Source: Sphingopyxis sp. H073
Lineage (GTDB): Bacteria; Pseudomonadota; Alphaproteobacteria; Sphingomonadales; Sphingomonadaceae
Length of the DNA: 64,000 nt
Assembly: GCF_001468395.1 (NCBI RefSeq)
Contig: NZ_LNSG01000013.1
Location: forward strand, 23,239-87,238
Direction: 5' to 3'
In this document: in pieces, positions 16,489 to 26,368 of the stretch
Position numbering within the stretch: position 1 is the stretch's first letter
Layout: each line of letters opens with the position of its first letter
The notes under the pieces: generated by a model
What the model saw: the letters and a program-made list of their open reading frames with translations, nothing else
Told to the model about the DNA's origin: nothing
The model's database searches: none
Position numbers and translations under genes: made by a program

Positions 16489-16776
16489 CTACAGGCCGGC
16501 GAGCTTCGCTGCGATTACGACCGTGAGAGCAAGCATGATGGCGTTGAACGCGGTGCAGAACCAAAAGAGAATTGGGTTTTCGGTTCGATGTCCCGCCAAA
16601 TAGCCGACGCCCGGCGCTTCCATCGTTTCCGTGCGAAAGCCGACCCAGAGATAGCGTCCGAAGAAAGCGCCGCAAGCAAGCGCAAGAGCCACCTGCGCCG
16701 TGATGCCCAGATCATCAAACCGAATAACTGCGAGGAAAAGAAGTACGGCGAAAACCGCAAGCAACAAGTAGCGCAT
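16489..16776 (-). CDS. Small membrane protein of unknown function
   Basis: 95 residues with three hydrophobic segments: MRYLLLAVFAVLLFLAVI, ITAQVALALACGAFFGRYLW and FCTAFNAIMLALTVVIAAKL. I do not recognise a family. The start ATG at 16776 precedes the first membrane helix; extension upstream would translate repeat DNA (family B at 16828-16900) and is not credible. The codon use is slightly less GC-rich than its neighbours. No clear ribosome site. Confidence 0.6.
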   Translation of the reverse strand: MRYLLLAVFAVLLFLAVIRFDDLGITAQVALALACGAFFGRYLWVGFRTETMEAPGVGYLAGHRTENPILFWFCTAFNAIMLALTVVIAAKLAGL

Positions 16777-16827
16777 CGCCCAACTATGATCGACACGGTC
16801 GACTTTCGCAATCGGCCTATCTGCCTT

Positions 16828-16900
16828 CGTCACCCCGGGCTTGACCCGGGGTCCATGACGTCGGCGCGGCAATGGATCCCGGATCAAGTCCGGGATGACG
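16828..16900. repeat. Extragenic inverted repeat, family B
   Basis: Arms CGTCACCCCGGGCTTGACCC and ATCCCGGATCAAGTCCGGGA with short centre. It lies between the small membrane protein gene and the end of sdaA. Confidence 0.85.
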
Positions 16901-16918
16901 ATAGATGAGAGTTGGTAA

Positions 16919-18298
<1,380 letters not shown>

Positions 18299-18360
18299 GG
18301 CGGCGCCTATAGGCGAGGAGACAGCGTGACGATAGCGGCCAAAGCTGCCGCCAAAAATCT

Positions 18361-18448
18361 GTGTTCCCCCGCGAAGGCGGGGGCCCATCATCGGTCCGCG
18401 CTATTTGGAGCCCACAGGAGATGGGTCCCCGCCTTCGCGGGGACACAC
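18361..18448. repeat. Extragenic inverted repeat, family C
   Basis: CCCCCGCGAAGGCGGGGGCC and GGTCCCCGCCTTCGCGGGGA arms around a CGCTATTTGGAGCCC centre. Between sodB (upstream side of sdaA) and sdaA. Confidence 0.88.
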
Positions 18449-18467
18449 GATCTTCTTCATGGGCAAA

Positions 18468-19082
18468 TTACGCCGGATAGGTCCAGGTCGTCTCGCGCGC
18501 GAGATTCTCAGCCGCGAAGTCCCAGTTGAGCAGCTCGTCGACCACCGCGTCGACATAGGCCGGGCGCAGGTTCTTGCGATCGATGTAATAGGCATGTTCC
18601 CACACGTCGATCACCAGCAGCGGCTTGATCCCCGCCGTCAGTTCGGTGCCCGCATCGTGCGTGTCGGTGACCGACAGCTTGCCGTCCTTGGCGACCAGCC
18701 ACGCCCAGCCCGACGCGAAATGGTTGACCGAGGTGTCCTTGAGCTTCTTCTTGAGATCGTCCAGCGAGCCAAAATCGCGCTCGATCGCAGCGGCAAGATC
18801 GCCGGCGGGCGCAGTCTTGGTCGGGCTCAGGCTTTCCCAATAAAAGGCATGGTTCCACGCCTGCGCCGAATTGTTGAACAGGCCCTTGTTGCCCGATCCT
18901 TCGGCGTGGTGGACGATTTCCTCGAGGCTCTTGTCAGCCAGTTCGGTGCCTTCGATCGCGGCGTTGGTCTTGTCGACATAGGCCTTGTGATGCTTGCCAT
19001 GGTGCGTCGCCAGCGTGTCGGCCGAGATATGCGGCTCGAGCGCGTCGAGAGCATAGGGGAGAGGAGGATGGGCGATCGTCAT
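18468..19082 (-). CDS. sodB: Iron superoxide dismutase
   Basis: 204 residues of the Fe/Mn-SOD family. Metal ligands His27 (THHGKHHKAY), His78 (WNHAFYW), Asp159 and His163 (DVWEHAYYID). The pattern AQAWNHAFYW and lack of a signal peptide indicate a cytoplasmic iron form. The start at 19082 (MTIAHPPLPYAL) has GGAG six bases upstream; an ATG four codons earlier lies inside that ribosome site. It removes superoxide in the cytoplasm. Confidence 0.95.
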   Translation of the reverse strand: MTIAHPPLPYALDALEPHISADTLATHHGKHHKAYVDKTNAAIEGTELADKSLEEIVHHAEGSGNKGLFNNSAQAWNHAFYWESLSPTKTAPAGDLAAAIERDFGSLDDLKKKLKDTSVNHFASGWAWLVAKDGKLSVTDTHDAGTELTAGIKPLLVIDVWEHAYYIDRKNLRPAYVDAVVDELLNWDFAAENLARETTWTYPA

Positions 19083-19224
19083 GGCAGTCTCCATTTGTTT
19101 TGGGGTCTTTGCGGCCTTTAACTCGGTATCGCGGGTGTGGGTTGCAAGGATGTGACGGGGAATTTTTCTCCGTCCGACCGACGGCTTTACCATCCTCGTC
19201 AGTTCGAGCCGACGTCTCCACCTT

Positions 19225-19297
19225 CGTCATCCCGGACTTGATCCGGGATCCATGCTTCCAGCGCCGCAATAGATCCCGGATCAAGTCCGGGATGACG
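19225..19297. repeat. Extragenic inverted repeat, family B
   Basis: Near-perfect hairpin: CGTCATCCCGGACTTGATCC and GGATCAAGTCCGGGATGACG arms. Located between sodB and the DNA ligase gene; may act as a bidirectional transcript end. Confidence 0.88.
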
Positions 19298-19309
19298 AGA
19301 CAGGGCAAG

Positions 19310-20878
19310 TTAAGTCACCATCGCCTGCAGCGTTGCGATCCGGTCGGCCTCCTCCGCAGGCTTGTCGCGCCGGATGCGCGAAATGCGCGGGAAGCGCATT
19401 GCGAGCCCCGACTTGTGGCGCTTCGACGTGTGGATCGAATCGAACGCGACTTCGAGCACCAGCGACTTCTCGACCTCGCGCACCGGCCCGAAGCGGTTCA
19501 GCGTGTTGTCGCGCACGAACTTGTCGAGCCACTTCAATTCCTCGTCGGTGAAGCCCGAATAGGCCTTGCCCACGGGTAGCAATTCGCCCGCGTCGGACCA
19601 GCAGCCGAAGGTATAGTCCGAATAGAAACTCGCGCGGCGGCCGTTGCCCCTTTGGGCGTACATCATCACGCAATCGGCAGTGAGCGGGTCGCGTTTCCAT
19701 TTGTACCAGAGGCCAGCGCGGCGCCCGGCGACATAGGGCGCATCGCGGCGCTTGAGCATCACGCCTTCGATCGCGGCATCGCGCGCGCCGGCGCGGCGCT
19801 CGGCGAGATCGTCGAAATCGGTCGCGTCGATCACCTGCGACAGGTCGAAATGGCTGGCGGCAAGCCGGGGGACAAAGGCTTCCAACTGCCGCCGCCGTTC
19901 GGTCCACGCGAGGGCGCGCAGATCATTGCCGTCAACCGCGAGCAAGTCGTAGACGCGCACGAAGGCCGGATAGTCGGCGAGCATTTTCTTCGACACGACT
20001 TTCCGCCCCAGCCTTTGCTGCAAGGCGTTGAAGCTCGCCGCTTCGCCACCCTGAACCTCGCCGCGCACGAGCAATTCGCCGTCGATCACCGCATCCTGAT
20101 CGAAGGCCGCGACCAGTTCGGGGAAAGCGCCGCTGATCTCCTCGCCGCCACGGCTGTAGATCCGCGTCTCGCCGCCACCATGGACGATCTGGACGCGGAT
20201 GCCGTCCCATTTCCACTCGGCGGCATAGTCGGCAAGATCGACGCTCTCTTCCTCCAATGGATGCGCGAGCATGAAGGGGCGGAAGAAGGCGACGTCGGCA
20301 AGGTCGGGTCGCTCCGCCCTGCCCTCGCCCCACGCGAACAGCGGCGCATAGGGCGGCGGGATCGCGTGCCACAGCTCCTCGACATCGTCGACGGGCACAT
20401 CGAACGCCTGCGCGAACGCCTGCTTCGCAAGCCGCGCCGACACCCCGACACGCATTCCGCCGAGCGCGAGCTTGAGCAACGCATAACGCCCGTCGGCGTC
20501 GAGCCGGTCGAGCAGCGACGCGACCACTGCGGGCGCGTCGCTGCGGCTGGTCGCAGCCAGCGCATCGACCGCATCCGACACGCTGAGATCTGCCTTCTTC
20601 CCCGACGCTTCCGGCCACAGCAGCGCCGCAGTCTCAGCCGTATCGCCGACGAAATGCCGCGACAGGCGGAACAATTCCTCGTCAACGCGGGTCGCGAGCA
20701 GGGTCCGCACCGTCCCCGCCTTCACCGCCGGAAAGTCCAGGCTCTCGGTCAGCGCCGCGATCGCCCAGCCGCGGTCGGGATCGGGCGTGTGGCGCAGGTA
20801 ATCGACGATCAGCGCGAGCTTCGAATTGCGCGAGCGCGTGTAGATCAGCCGGTCGATCAGGGCCGCGAAGCGCTTCAC
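19310..20878 (-). CDS. ATP-dependent DNA ligase (repair-cassette type)
   Basis: 522 residues. The adenylated lysine is Lys223 in EWKWDGIRVQ; further nucleotidyltransferase motifs are IDGELLVRG, EGVMLKRRD and YKWKRDP, and an OB-fold follows. The ~200-residue N-terminal DNA-binding domain matches the ligases found with a dedicated exonuclease, helicase and phosphoesterase in many proteobacteria. The GTG start (20878) overlaps the exonuclease stop as GTGA. Last gene of a four-gene repair operon; seals nicks after processing. Confidence 0.92.
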   Translation of the reverse strand: MKRFAALIDRLIYTRSRNSKLALIVDYLRHTPDPDRGWAIAALTESLDFPAVKAGTVRTLLATRVDEELFRLSRHFVGDTAETAALLWPEASGKKADLSVSDAVDALAATSRSDAPAVVASLLDRLDADGRYALLKLALGGMRVGVSARLAKQAFAQAFDVPVDDVEELWHAIPPPYAPLFAWGEGRAERPDLADVAFFRPFMLAHPLEEESVDLADYAAEWKWDGIRVQIVHGGGETRIYSRGGEEISGAFPELVAAFDQDAVIDGELLVRGEVQGGEAASFNALQQRLGRKVVSKKMLADYPAFVRVYDLLAVDGNDLRALAWTERRRQLEAFVPRLAASHFDLSQVIDATDFDDLAERRAGARDAAIEGVMLKRRDAPYVAGRRAGLWYKWKRDPLTADCVMMYAQRGNGRRASFYSDYTFGCWSDAGELLPVGKAYSGFTDEELKWLDKFVRDNTLNRFGPVREVEKSLVLEVAFDSIHTSKRHKSGLAMRFPRISRIRRDKPAEEADRIATLQAMVT

Positions 20879-21888
20879 GCCTCCTCCTCCAGATCGCGCC
20901 CGACCAGGTGCAGCGCGCGCGCCTTGCGCTGCGTCAGCTCGCACCAGCGCAGCAGCCCGTCCTCGCTGCCATGGGTGATCCAGCTTTCCTTCGGGTTCAC
21001 CTCGCTTATCGTCGTCGTCAGTTCGTCCCAGTCGGCATGGTCCGAGATCACCAGCGGCAGTTCGACCATCCGCTGCCGCGCGCGTTGGCGCACGCGCATC
21101 CAGCCCGACGCCATCGCGGTCACCGGGTCGGGCAGCCGCCGCGACCAGCGATCATTGAGCGCCGAGGGCGGTGCTAGGACGATCTGCCCCGCCATCTCGG
21201 CCTTGTCGGTTTCCGAAACGAGCCGCAGTTCGCCAAGATCGACGCCATGCACCGCATAAAGCTGGCACATCTTTTCAAGCGCGCCGTGGATATAGATCGG
21301 CGCATCCCATCCCGCGCCGCGCAGCTCGGTGATCACCCGCTGCGCCTTGCCGAGCGCATAGGCGCCGACGAGCACCGAGCGCTCGGGCTCGGCGCGCACC
21401 GCGCCGATCAGCTTGGCGATCTCGTCGGAGGTCGGCGGATGGCGAAACACCGGCAAGCCGAAGGTCGCCTCGGTAACGAAGATATCGCATGGCACCACCT
21501 CGAACGGCGCGCAGGTCGGGTCGGCGCGGCGCTTGTAGTCGCCGGTAACGACGATCCGCTCGCCCTGATACTCCATCAAAATTTGCGCGCTGCCGAGCAC
21601 ATGTCCCGCCGGGTGGAAGCTGAAACGCACCCCGCCGCGCTCGAACCCGTCGCCATAGGCAAAGGCGGCGTTATTGCTCGCCTCGGCATCGACGCCGTAA
21701 CGCAGCGCCATGATCGCGAGCGTTTCGGGGGTCGCAAACACCGCGCCATGCCCGCTGCGCGCATGGTCGGCATGGCCGTGCGTTACCGCCGCGCGCGGGG
21801 CGGGGCGCGAGGGGTCGATCCACAGGTCGGCGGGCTTGACATGGATTCCGCTCGGGTGCGGCTCGATCCAGGTCCTGGTCTTCGCCAT
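20875..21888 (-). CDS. Ligase-associated DNA exonuclease (metallo-beta-lactamase fold)
   Basis: 337 residues with a metallo-beta-lactamase/beta-CASP-like core: THGHADHARSGHG (zinc ligands), FHPAGHVLGSAQI and VTGDYKRRADPTCAPF, and later ISDHADWDELT and WITHGSED. It resembles SNM1/mRNA 3'-end processing nucleases and is the exonuclease that accompanies repair ligases. It overlaps the upstream UdgX-fusion gene by one base and the ligase gene by four, so production of the three is coupled. Confidence 0.9.
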   Translation of the reverse strand: MAKTRTWIEPHPSGIHVKPADLWIDPSRPAPRAAVTHGHADHARSGHGAVFATPETLAIMALRYGVDAEASNNAAFAYGDGFERGGVRFSFHPAGHVLGSAQILMEYQGERIVVTGDYKRRADPTCAPFEVVPCDIFVTEATFGLPVFRHPPTSDEIAKLIGAVRAEPERSVLVGAYALGKAQRVITELRGAGWDAPIYIHGALEKMCQLYAVHGVDLGELRLVSETDKAEMAGQIVLAPPSALNDRWSRRLPDPVTAMASGWMRVRQRARQRMVELPLVISDHADWDELTTTISEVNPKESWITHGSEDGLLRWCELTQRKARALHLVGRDLEEEA

Positions 21889-23315
21889 CAGGCGGCGAGT
21901 TTCCGGGCGAGCGCAAGGTCGGCGACGAACAGCGCGCGCTCCTTCGCGGCTCGCTCGCGGTCAGGCAAGCGCAGCAGGAAGGACGGATGGATCGTCGCGA
22001 TCAATTTCGTGCCCCCCTCCAGCTCGTGTACCGCGCCGCGCATCGACGTGATGCTCGCGCTCTTGCCCGTCACCCCGCGTAGCGCGCTGGCGCCCAGCGT
22101 AACGATCAGGTCGGGCTGCACCAGCGCGCGCTCCTTGTCGAGCCACCAGCGGCAGATGTCGATTTCTCCCGTCGTCGGGTTCTGGTGAAGCCGCCTTTTG
22201 CCGCGCGGCTCGAACTTGAAATGCTTGACCGCGTTGGTGAGGAATAGCCGTGTCCGGTCGAGCCCCGCCTCTTCGAGCGCCTCGTTCAGCACCTGCCCCG
22301 CCGGCCCGACGAACGGCCGCCCCTGCAGATCCTCCTGATCGCCCGGCTGTTCGCCGACGAGCATGATCCGCGCGCGCTCGGGCCCCTCGCCCGCCACGCC
22401 TTGCGTCGCGTTGCAATAGAGCGGGCAGCGCGTGCAGCGATCCACCGCGCGCGCGACGTCCGCCAGCGTCTTCACATCGTCATCGAGGAGCAAGTCTTCG
22501 GGCACGCGCGTCCGCCATTTGTCGGTCAAGGGGTTCGCCATGGAAACGGCCGCTTCGCGCATGCGTTCCACCCGTGCCTCGGCGCCCGCGAGCAAGGGCG
22601 CGATATCCTGCGCCTCGGGCAGGTTCTTCCAATATTTCTTCGGCATCTCGGCGCGCATCGCGTCGATCTTCACCCGCGCGGGGTTGAAGATCGCGCCATA
22701 ATAAGTCCGCCACTGATCCTCGACCAGGTCGCTGTCGGGCACCTCGTCCTTCGTCCCGCCGGGGCCGTAGTTCAGCGTTTCGTCCTGCCAGATCGCGCGC
22801 GCATCGGGCGTCACGATCGCCCAGTCCATGCCGTAGAAGCGCCGCTGGAAGAAGGGCGCGGTCAGCCGCAGGATGCGGTGCGTCGGCTCGAACCACGCCG
22901 CGAAACTTTCGCGCCCCGCCTCCTCGCCGAGCCGGCGGAAGCGCACGAAGGCGTGCATCTTGTGGACGTCGCGGCGGATCGCCTTGTCCGCTTTGCGCAG
23001 CCAGTCGATTTCGGAATCGGTCGTTCGCGCGAGCAACTGCCGGTCGCGCGCCGCGCGCCAGATGATGCGGTAGAGCCGCGCGGCCGTTTCCGGGTCGCGA
23101 TGGCAGATGACGCGCTCGGCGATTTCAAGCAATTCGCGCGGCAGCGACACCGCGCCCGCTGGCGCCACCACTGCCTCATCGCCGAACAGCGACGCGCCTT
23201 CGGCGCTACCGCGCCAGCTTACGTCGTCGGGCGCAATGCCGCTCGCAAGCAAACCTCTTGCCGCGCTCCGCCACTCGGCGAAGTCGCCGGGCTCTTTCAG
23301 GACCACTTCCCTCAC
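21888..23315 (-). CDS. DUF4130 - UdgX uracil-DNA glycosylase-like fusion protein
   Basis: 475 residues. Residues ~1-230 are the DUF4130 domain that normally goes with the repair radical SAM protein (RLYRIIWRAARD, VHKMHAFVRFR, FQRRFYGMDWAIVTPD). Residues ~280-475 are a family-4-like uracil-DNA glycosylase: iron-sulfur cysteines 294, 297 and 301, GEQPGDQEDLQG, and the insertion KRRLH (373-377), the signature of UdgX, whose His (here His377) forms a covalent bond to the abasic site. Cytoplasmic DNA repair. Overlaps both neighbours. Confidence 0.92.
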   Translation of the reverse strand: MREVVLKEPGDFAEWRSAARGLLASGIAPDDVSWRGSAEGASLFGDEAVVAPAGAVSLPRELLEIAERVICHRDPETAARLYRIIWRAARDRQLLARTTDSEIDWLRKADKAIRRDVHKMHAFVRFRRLGEEAGRESFAAWFEPTHRILRLTAPFFQRRFYGMDWAIVTPDARAIWQDETLNYGPGGTKDEVPDSDLVEDQWRTYYGAIFNPARVKIDAMRAEMPKKYWKNLPEAQDIAPLLAGAEARVERMREAAVSMANPLTDKWRTRVPEDLLLDDDVKTLADVARAVDRCTRCPLYCNATQGVAGEGPERARIMLVGEQPGDQEDLQGRPFVGPAGQVLNEALEEAGLDRTRLFLTNAVKHFKFEPRGKRRLHQNPTTGEIDICRWWLDKERALVQPDLIVTLGASALRGVTGKSASITSMRGAVHELEGGTKLIATIHPSFLLRLPDRERAAKERALFVADLALARKLAA

Positions 23316-24562
23316 AGCGCGAGCGCCAGCTGCTCCGCGGGCGGCGCGAAGCGGGCGCGGAGGTCGGCGCTGTCGGTGAGCTTGCCCGGCCGCCAGTCGG
23401 GCGTCACGATGAAGGGCAGGACCTTCTTCACCGATGCAGTCAGCTTAGCGAGATCGCCGAGCCTGAGCTTGCCCAGCCGCCGCGCAGCGACGATGCGGTC
23501 GACGGCGCGCGTCCCCAGCCCCGGCACGCGCAGCAACAATTCGCGCGGCGCGCGGTTGATATCGACCGGAAACGCTTCGCGCCGCTGGAGCGCCCACGCG
23601 AGCTTGGGATCGATCGCGAGATCGAGCATTCCCCCGCGCGCACCTTCCATGATTTCGGCGCGCTCGAAACCATAAAAGCGCAGCAACCAGTCGGCCTGAT
23701 AGAGCCGGTGCTCGCGCATCAGCGGCGGGCGGACGGGCGGCAGGTCTTGGCTGGCATCGGGGATCGGGCTGTACGCCGAATAATAGACGCGGCGAAGCTG
23801 GTATCCCGAATAGAGGTTCGTCGCGGTCTTGAGGATATCGTCGTCGCGCGCCGCGTCCGCGCCGACGATCATTTGCGTCGACTGACCCGCGGGCGCGAAG
23901 CGCGGCGGCTTCGCCTTGCCGATCAGCCGGCTCTTCGCCGCCTCGATCGCCGCGTCCGCGCCGACGCGCACCGATGCCATCGTCTTGCGGATCGTCTCGG
24001 GCTTTTTCTCGGGCGCGAAGCTCGACAGGCCCTCCTCGGTCGGGAGCTCGACATTGGTCGAGAGGCGATCGGCATAGAGCCCCGCCAGCGCGATCAGGCC
24101 GGGATCGGCGCCCGCGATCGTCTTCAGATGGATGTAGCCGCCAAAGCGATGCTCCTCGCGCAGGATGCGCGCGACCTCGACAAGCTGCTCCATCGTATAA
24201 TCTTCGGACCGGATGATCCCCGACGACAGAAACAGTCCTTCGATATAGTTGCGCTTGTAAAAATCGAGCGTCAGCCGGACGACCTCCTGCGGGCTGAAGC
24301 GCGCGCGCTCGACATTGCTCGACGCGCGGTTGATGCAGAAACGGCAGTCGTAGATACAGAAATTGGTCAGCAGGATCTTGAGCAGCGAAATGCACCGCCC
24401 GTCGGGCGCGTAACTGTGGCAAATACCCATGCCCTCGGTCGACCCGATAGCTTTCGTGCCGACCGAATCGCGCCTCACGGTCCCCGACGACGCGCAGGAC
24501 GCATCATATTTCGCCGCATCGGCCAGCACCGCCAGCTTTTCTAGAATCGGTTTCGCGGACAT
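23312..24562 (-). CDS. Repair-associated radical SAM protein
   Basis: 416 residues. The 4Fe-4S cluster motif CxxxCxxC is Cys69, Cys73 and Cys76 (FCIYDCRFCINR), followed by VRLTLDFYKRNYIEGLFLSS. The C-terminal part contains a helix-hairpin-helix-like VPGLGTRAVDRIVAARR near residue 355, consistent with DNA binding. It belongs to the putative DNA modification/repair radical SAM family that travels with DUF4130 proteins. First gene of the repair operon; stop overlaps the next start by four bases. The chemical reaction is unknown. Confidence 0.9.
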   Translation of the reverse strand: MSAKPILEKLAVLADAAKYDASCASSGTVRRDSVGTKAIGSTEGMGICHSYAPDGRCISLLKILLTNFCIYDCRFCINRASSNVERARFSPQEVVRLTLDFYKRNYIEGLFLSSGIIRSEDYTMEQLVEVARILREEHRFGGYIHLKTIAGADPGLIALAGLYADRLSTNVELPTEEGLSSFAPEKKPETIRKTMASVRVGADAAIEAAKSRLIGKAKPPRFAPAGQSTQMIVGADAARDDDILKTATNLYSGYQLRRVYYSAYSPIPDASQDLPPVRPPLMREHRLYQADWLLRFYGFERAEIMEGARGGMLDLAIDPKLAWALQRREAFPVDINRAPRELLLRVPGLGTRAVDRIVAARRLGKLRLGDLAKLTASVKKVLPFIVTPDWRPGKLTDSADLRARFAPPAEQLALAL

Positions 24563-24622
24563 GGCCCATGCCTAGCATGAGAACATAGAAAGAACAAATC
24601 GATCGGGTCGCGCTTGTCGCGC

Positions 24623-26161
24623 TTATGCTTCGCGCCAACGTGCGGGCAAGGTGATGTCGACGACCAGCCCGTCCGGTTTCCAGTCGCGCTCAATCGTGCC
24701 GCCCAGATTATTCTTCACGCTGCGCTCCATCAGCAGCGTGCCGAAGCTGGTCCGTTCGGGCTCGGCGACCGTCAGCGCGCCGCCGCTTTCGGCCCAGGTC
24801 AGGTGGAACAGGCGCGGGTCGCTGCCTTCGGGATCCTGCGACCAGTTCACGTCGACCTGCCCGTCGGCGCCGGTCAGCGCACCATGCTTCACCGCATTGG
24901 TCGCAAGTTCGTTGAACAGCAGGGCCATCGCGACAAGGGCATTTTCGGGCAGCAGCAGGTCCGGGCCCGACCAGCGGATGCGCGGAAAGCTTGCCTCGAC
25001 CTCGCGCAGCAGCGCGTGCATCGACCCGGTCATGAAATTGGCGCCGAGCAGTACATTCTGCGCGCGGTTGAGCGCGTCGAGGCGGCTGCTGATCCGTTCG
25101 ACATAATCGTCGACATCGCGCGCGGCGTGGCGGCTCAGCGAGATGATGGCGCCGACCGTCGCGAACAGGTTGCGCATCCGGTGGTGCAGTTCGCGCATCA
25201 GCAGCGTGGCATTTTCCTGCCGGCTCTTCTGTTCGGTGATATCGATGCAAACGCCGGTCAGGATCGCATCGTCGTCGCGCACGTCCCAGTCGCCGCGGAT
25301 CCCCAGCCAGCGGACCCCGCGCTCGGGATGATCGATGCGATGCTCGACCGAATAGGAGGTGCCGCTCGCCACCGCCTCGTTGATCGCAACCTCGACGCGC
25401 GCGCGATCCTCGGCATGAATGCGTGCGAACACGCCCTCACGGTTGGTGAGTGCCGAGGCATAGTCGGCGCCCCAGAGTTCGGCGACGGCCCCGCGCCAGG
25501 TGACCGCATCGGCCCGCGCATCGTATCGCCAGCTTGCGATGCCTGAGAAATCGAGCGCGCGCTCCAGCGTCCGGCGGGCGTCGTCGCGCTCGACGACGAT
25601 ACGGCGCAGATCGGCCTCGGCCATGATGATCGCGGCGAAGTCCTCGAGCCGTTCCATCTCGCGAAGATCGAGGGTCGCCCGCACCTTGCGGTCGATCACG
25701 CACAGCGTCCCGAGTACCATGCCGTTGTACGCGCGAAGCGGCACCCCGGCATAGAAGCGGATGTACGGCTCGCCGGTTACCAGCGGATTGTCGACGAAGC
25801 GCGGGTCGGCCGCGGTGTCGGTCACAACGAGCGGTGCGTCGCCGGCGATGACATATTGGCAGAAACTGATGTCGCGCGGCGTTTCGCTGACCGTCAGCCC
25901 ATGCGCGGACTTGAACCATTGGCGGCAATCGTCGACCAGCGTGACAAGCGCGATCGGCGCATCGAACAGGTCCGCGACGAGCTTCGTCACACGGTCGAAA
26001 GCCGCCTCGGGGGCGGTATCCATCAATCGGTATTCGCGAAGGGTTTCCAGCCGCCACGCCTCGCGCGTCACCGCGTCGCCTTCGCCGCCGTCCGCCAAGA
26101 TCCGCCCCTCCGTTGCTTGCGGAGCCATCGTACCGGCACTGGCCCCAGGCTGCTCTGCCAT
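24623..26161 (-). CDS. Cytoplasmic HWE-family sensor histidine kinase (GAF-PAS-HWE)
   Basis: 512 residues without membrane segments. GAF domain ~35-180 (ETPRDISFCQYVI, GTLCVIDRK), PAS/PAC ~200-310 (WRYDARADAVTW, GVCIDITEQK), then an HWE kinase: phosphoacceptor His327 in ELHHRMRN, N-box FNELATNAVKHGAL and the defining W-x-E (LTWAESGG). HWE and related HisKA_2 kinases phosphorylate PhyR in alphaproteobacteria (PhyP/Pak type). Its position divergent to phyR supports that partner. The GAF domain is a candidate ligand or light/redox sensor; the SFCQ Cys is noted. Confidence 0.9.
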   Translation of the reverse strand: MAEQPGASAGTMAPQATEGRILADGGEGDAVTREAWRLETLREYRLMDTAPEAAFDRVTKLVADLFDAPIALVTLVDDCRQWFKSAHGLTVSETPRDISFCQYVIAGDAPLVVTDTAADPRFVDNPLVTGEPYIRFYAGVPLRAYNGMVLGTLCVIDRKVRATLDLREMERLEDFAAIIMAEADLRRIVVERDDARRTLERALDFSGIASWRYDARADAVTWRGAVAELWGADYASALTNREGVFARIHAEDRARVEVAINEAVASGTSYSVEHRIDHPERGVRWLGIRGDWDVRDDDAILTGVCIDITEQKSRQENATLLMRELHHRMRNLFATVGAIISLSRHAARDVDDYVERISSRLDALNRAQNVLLGANFMTGSMHALLREVEASFPRIRWSGPDLLLPENALVAMALLFNELATNAVKHGALTGADGQVDVNWSQDPEGSDPRLFHLTWAESGGALTVAEPERTSFGTLLMERSVKNNLGGTIERDWKPDGLVVDITLPARWREA

Positions 26162-26316
26162 AGAAAAGGGTTCCCAAAAAGCGCGGTTACGACACTGCGG
26201 AGAAAATAGAGCAATTCCTACCGCTTACACGCAAATATCATCACGGCTCGGCAGACTCTACGCATTCCCGACCGACAAGTTGCAGCAAGAAGGGACGCTT
26301 TTCGTATCGCACAAGC

Positions 26317-26343
26317 GGAACCCGTCGGCGCGGCGAAGCGTAT
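26317..26343 (+). promoter_or_regulatory. Predicted EcfG-type promoter of phyR
   Basis: GGAAC at 26317-26321, 17-base spacer, CGTAT at 26339-26343. This matches the alphaproteobacterial general-stress consensus GGAAC-N16/17-CGTT with one mismatch in the -10 part. A GGAGGGAG ribosome site follows before the phyR ATG at 26369. Confidence 0.65.
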
Positions 26344-26368
26344 TCCTACGATTGGAGGGAGCATTGAT

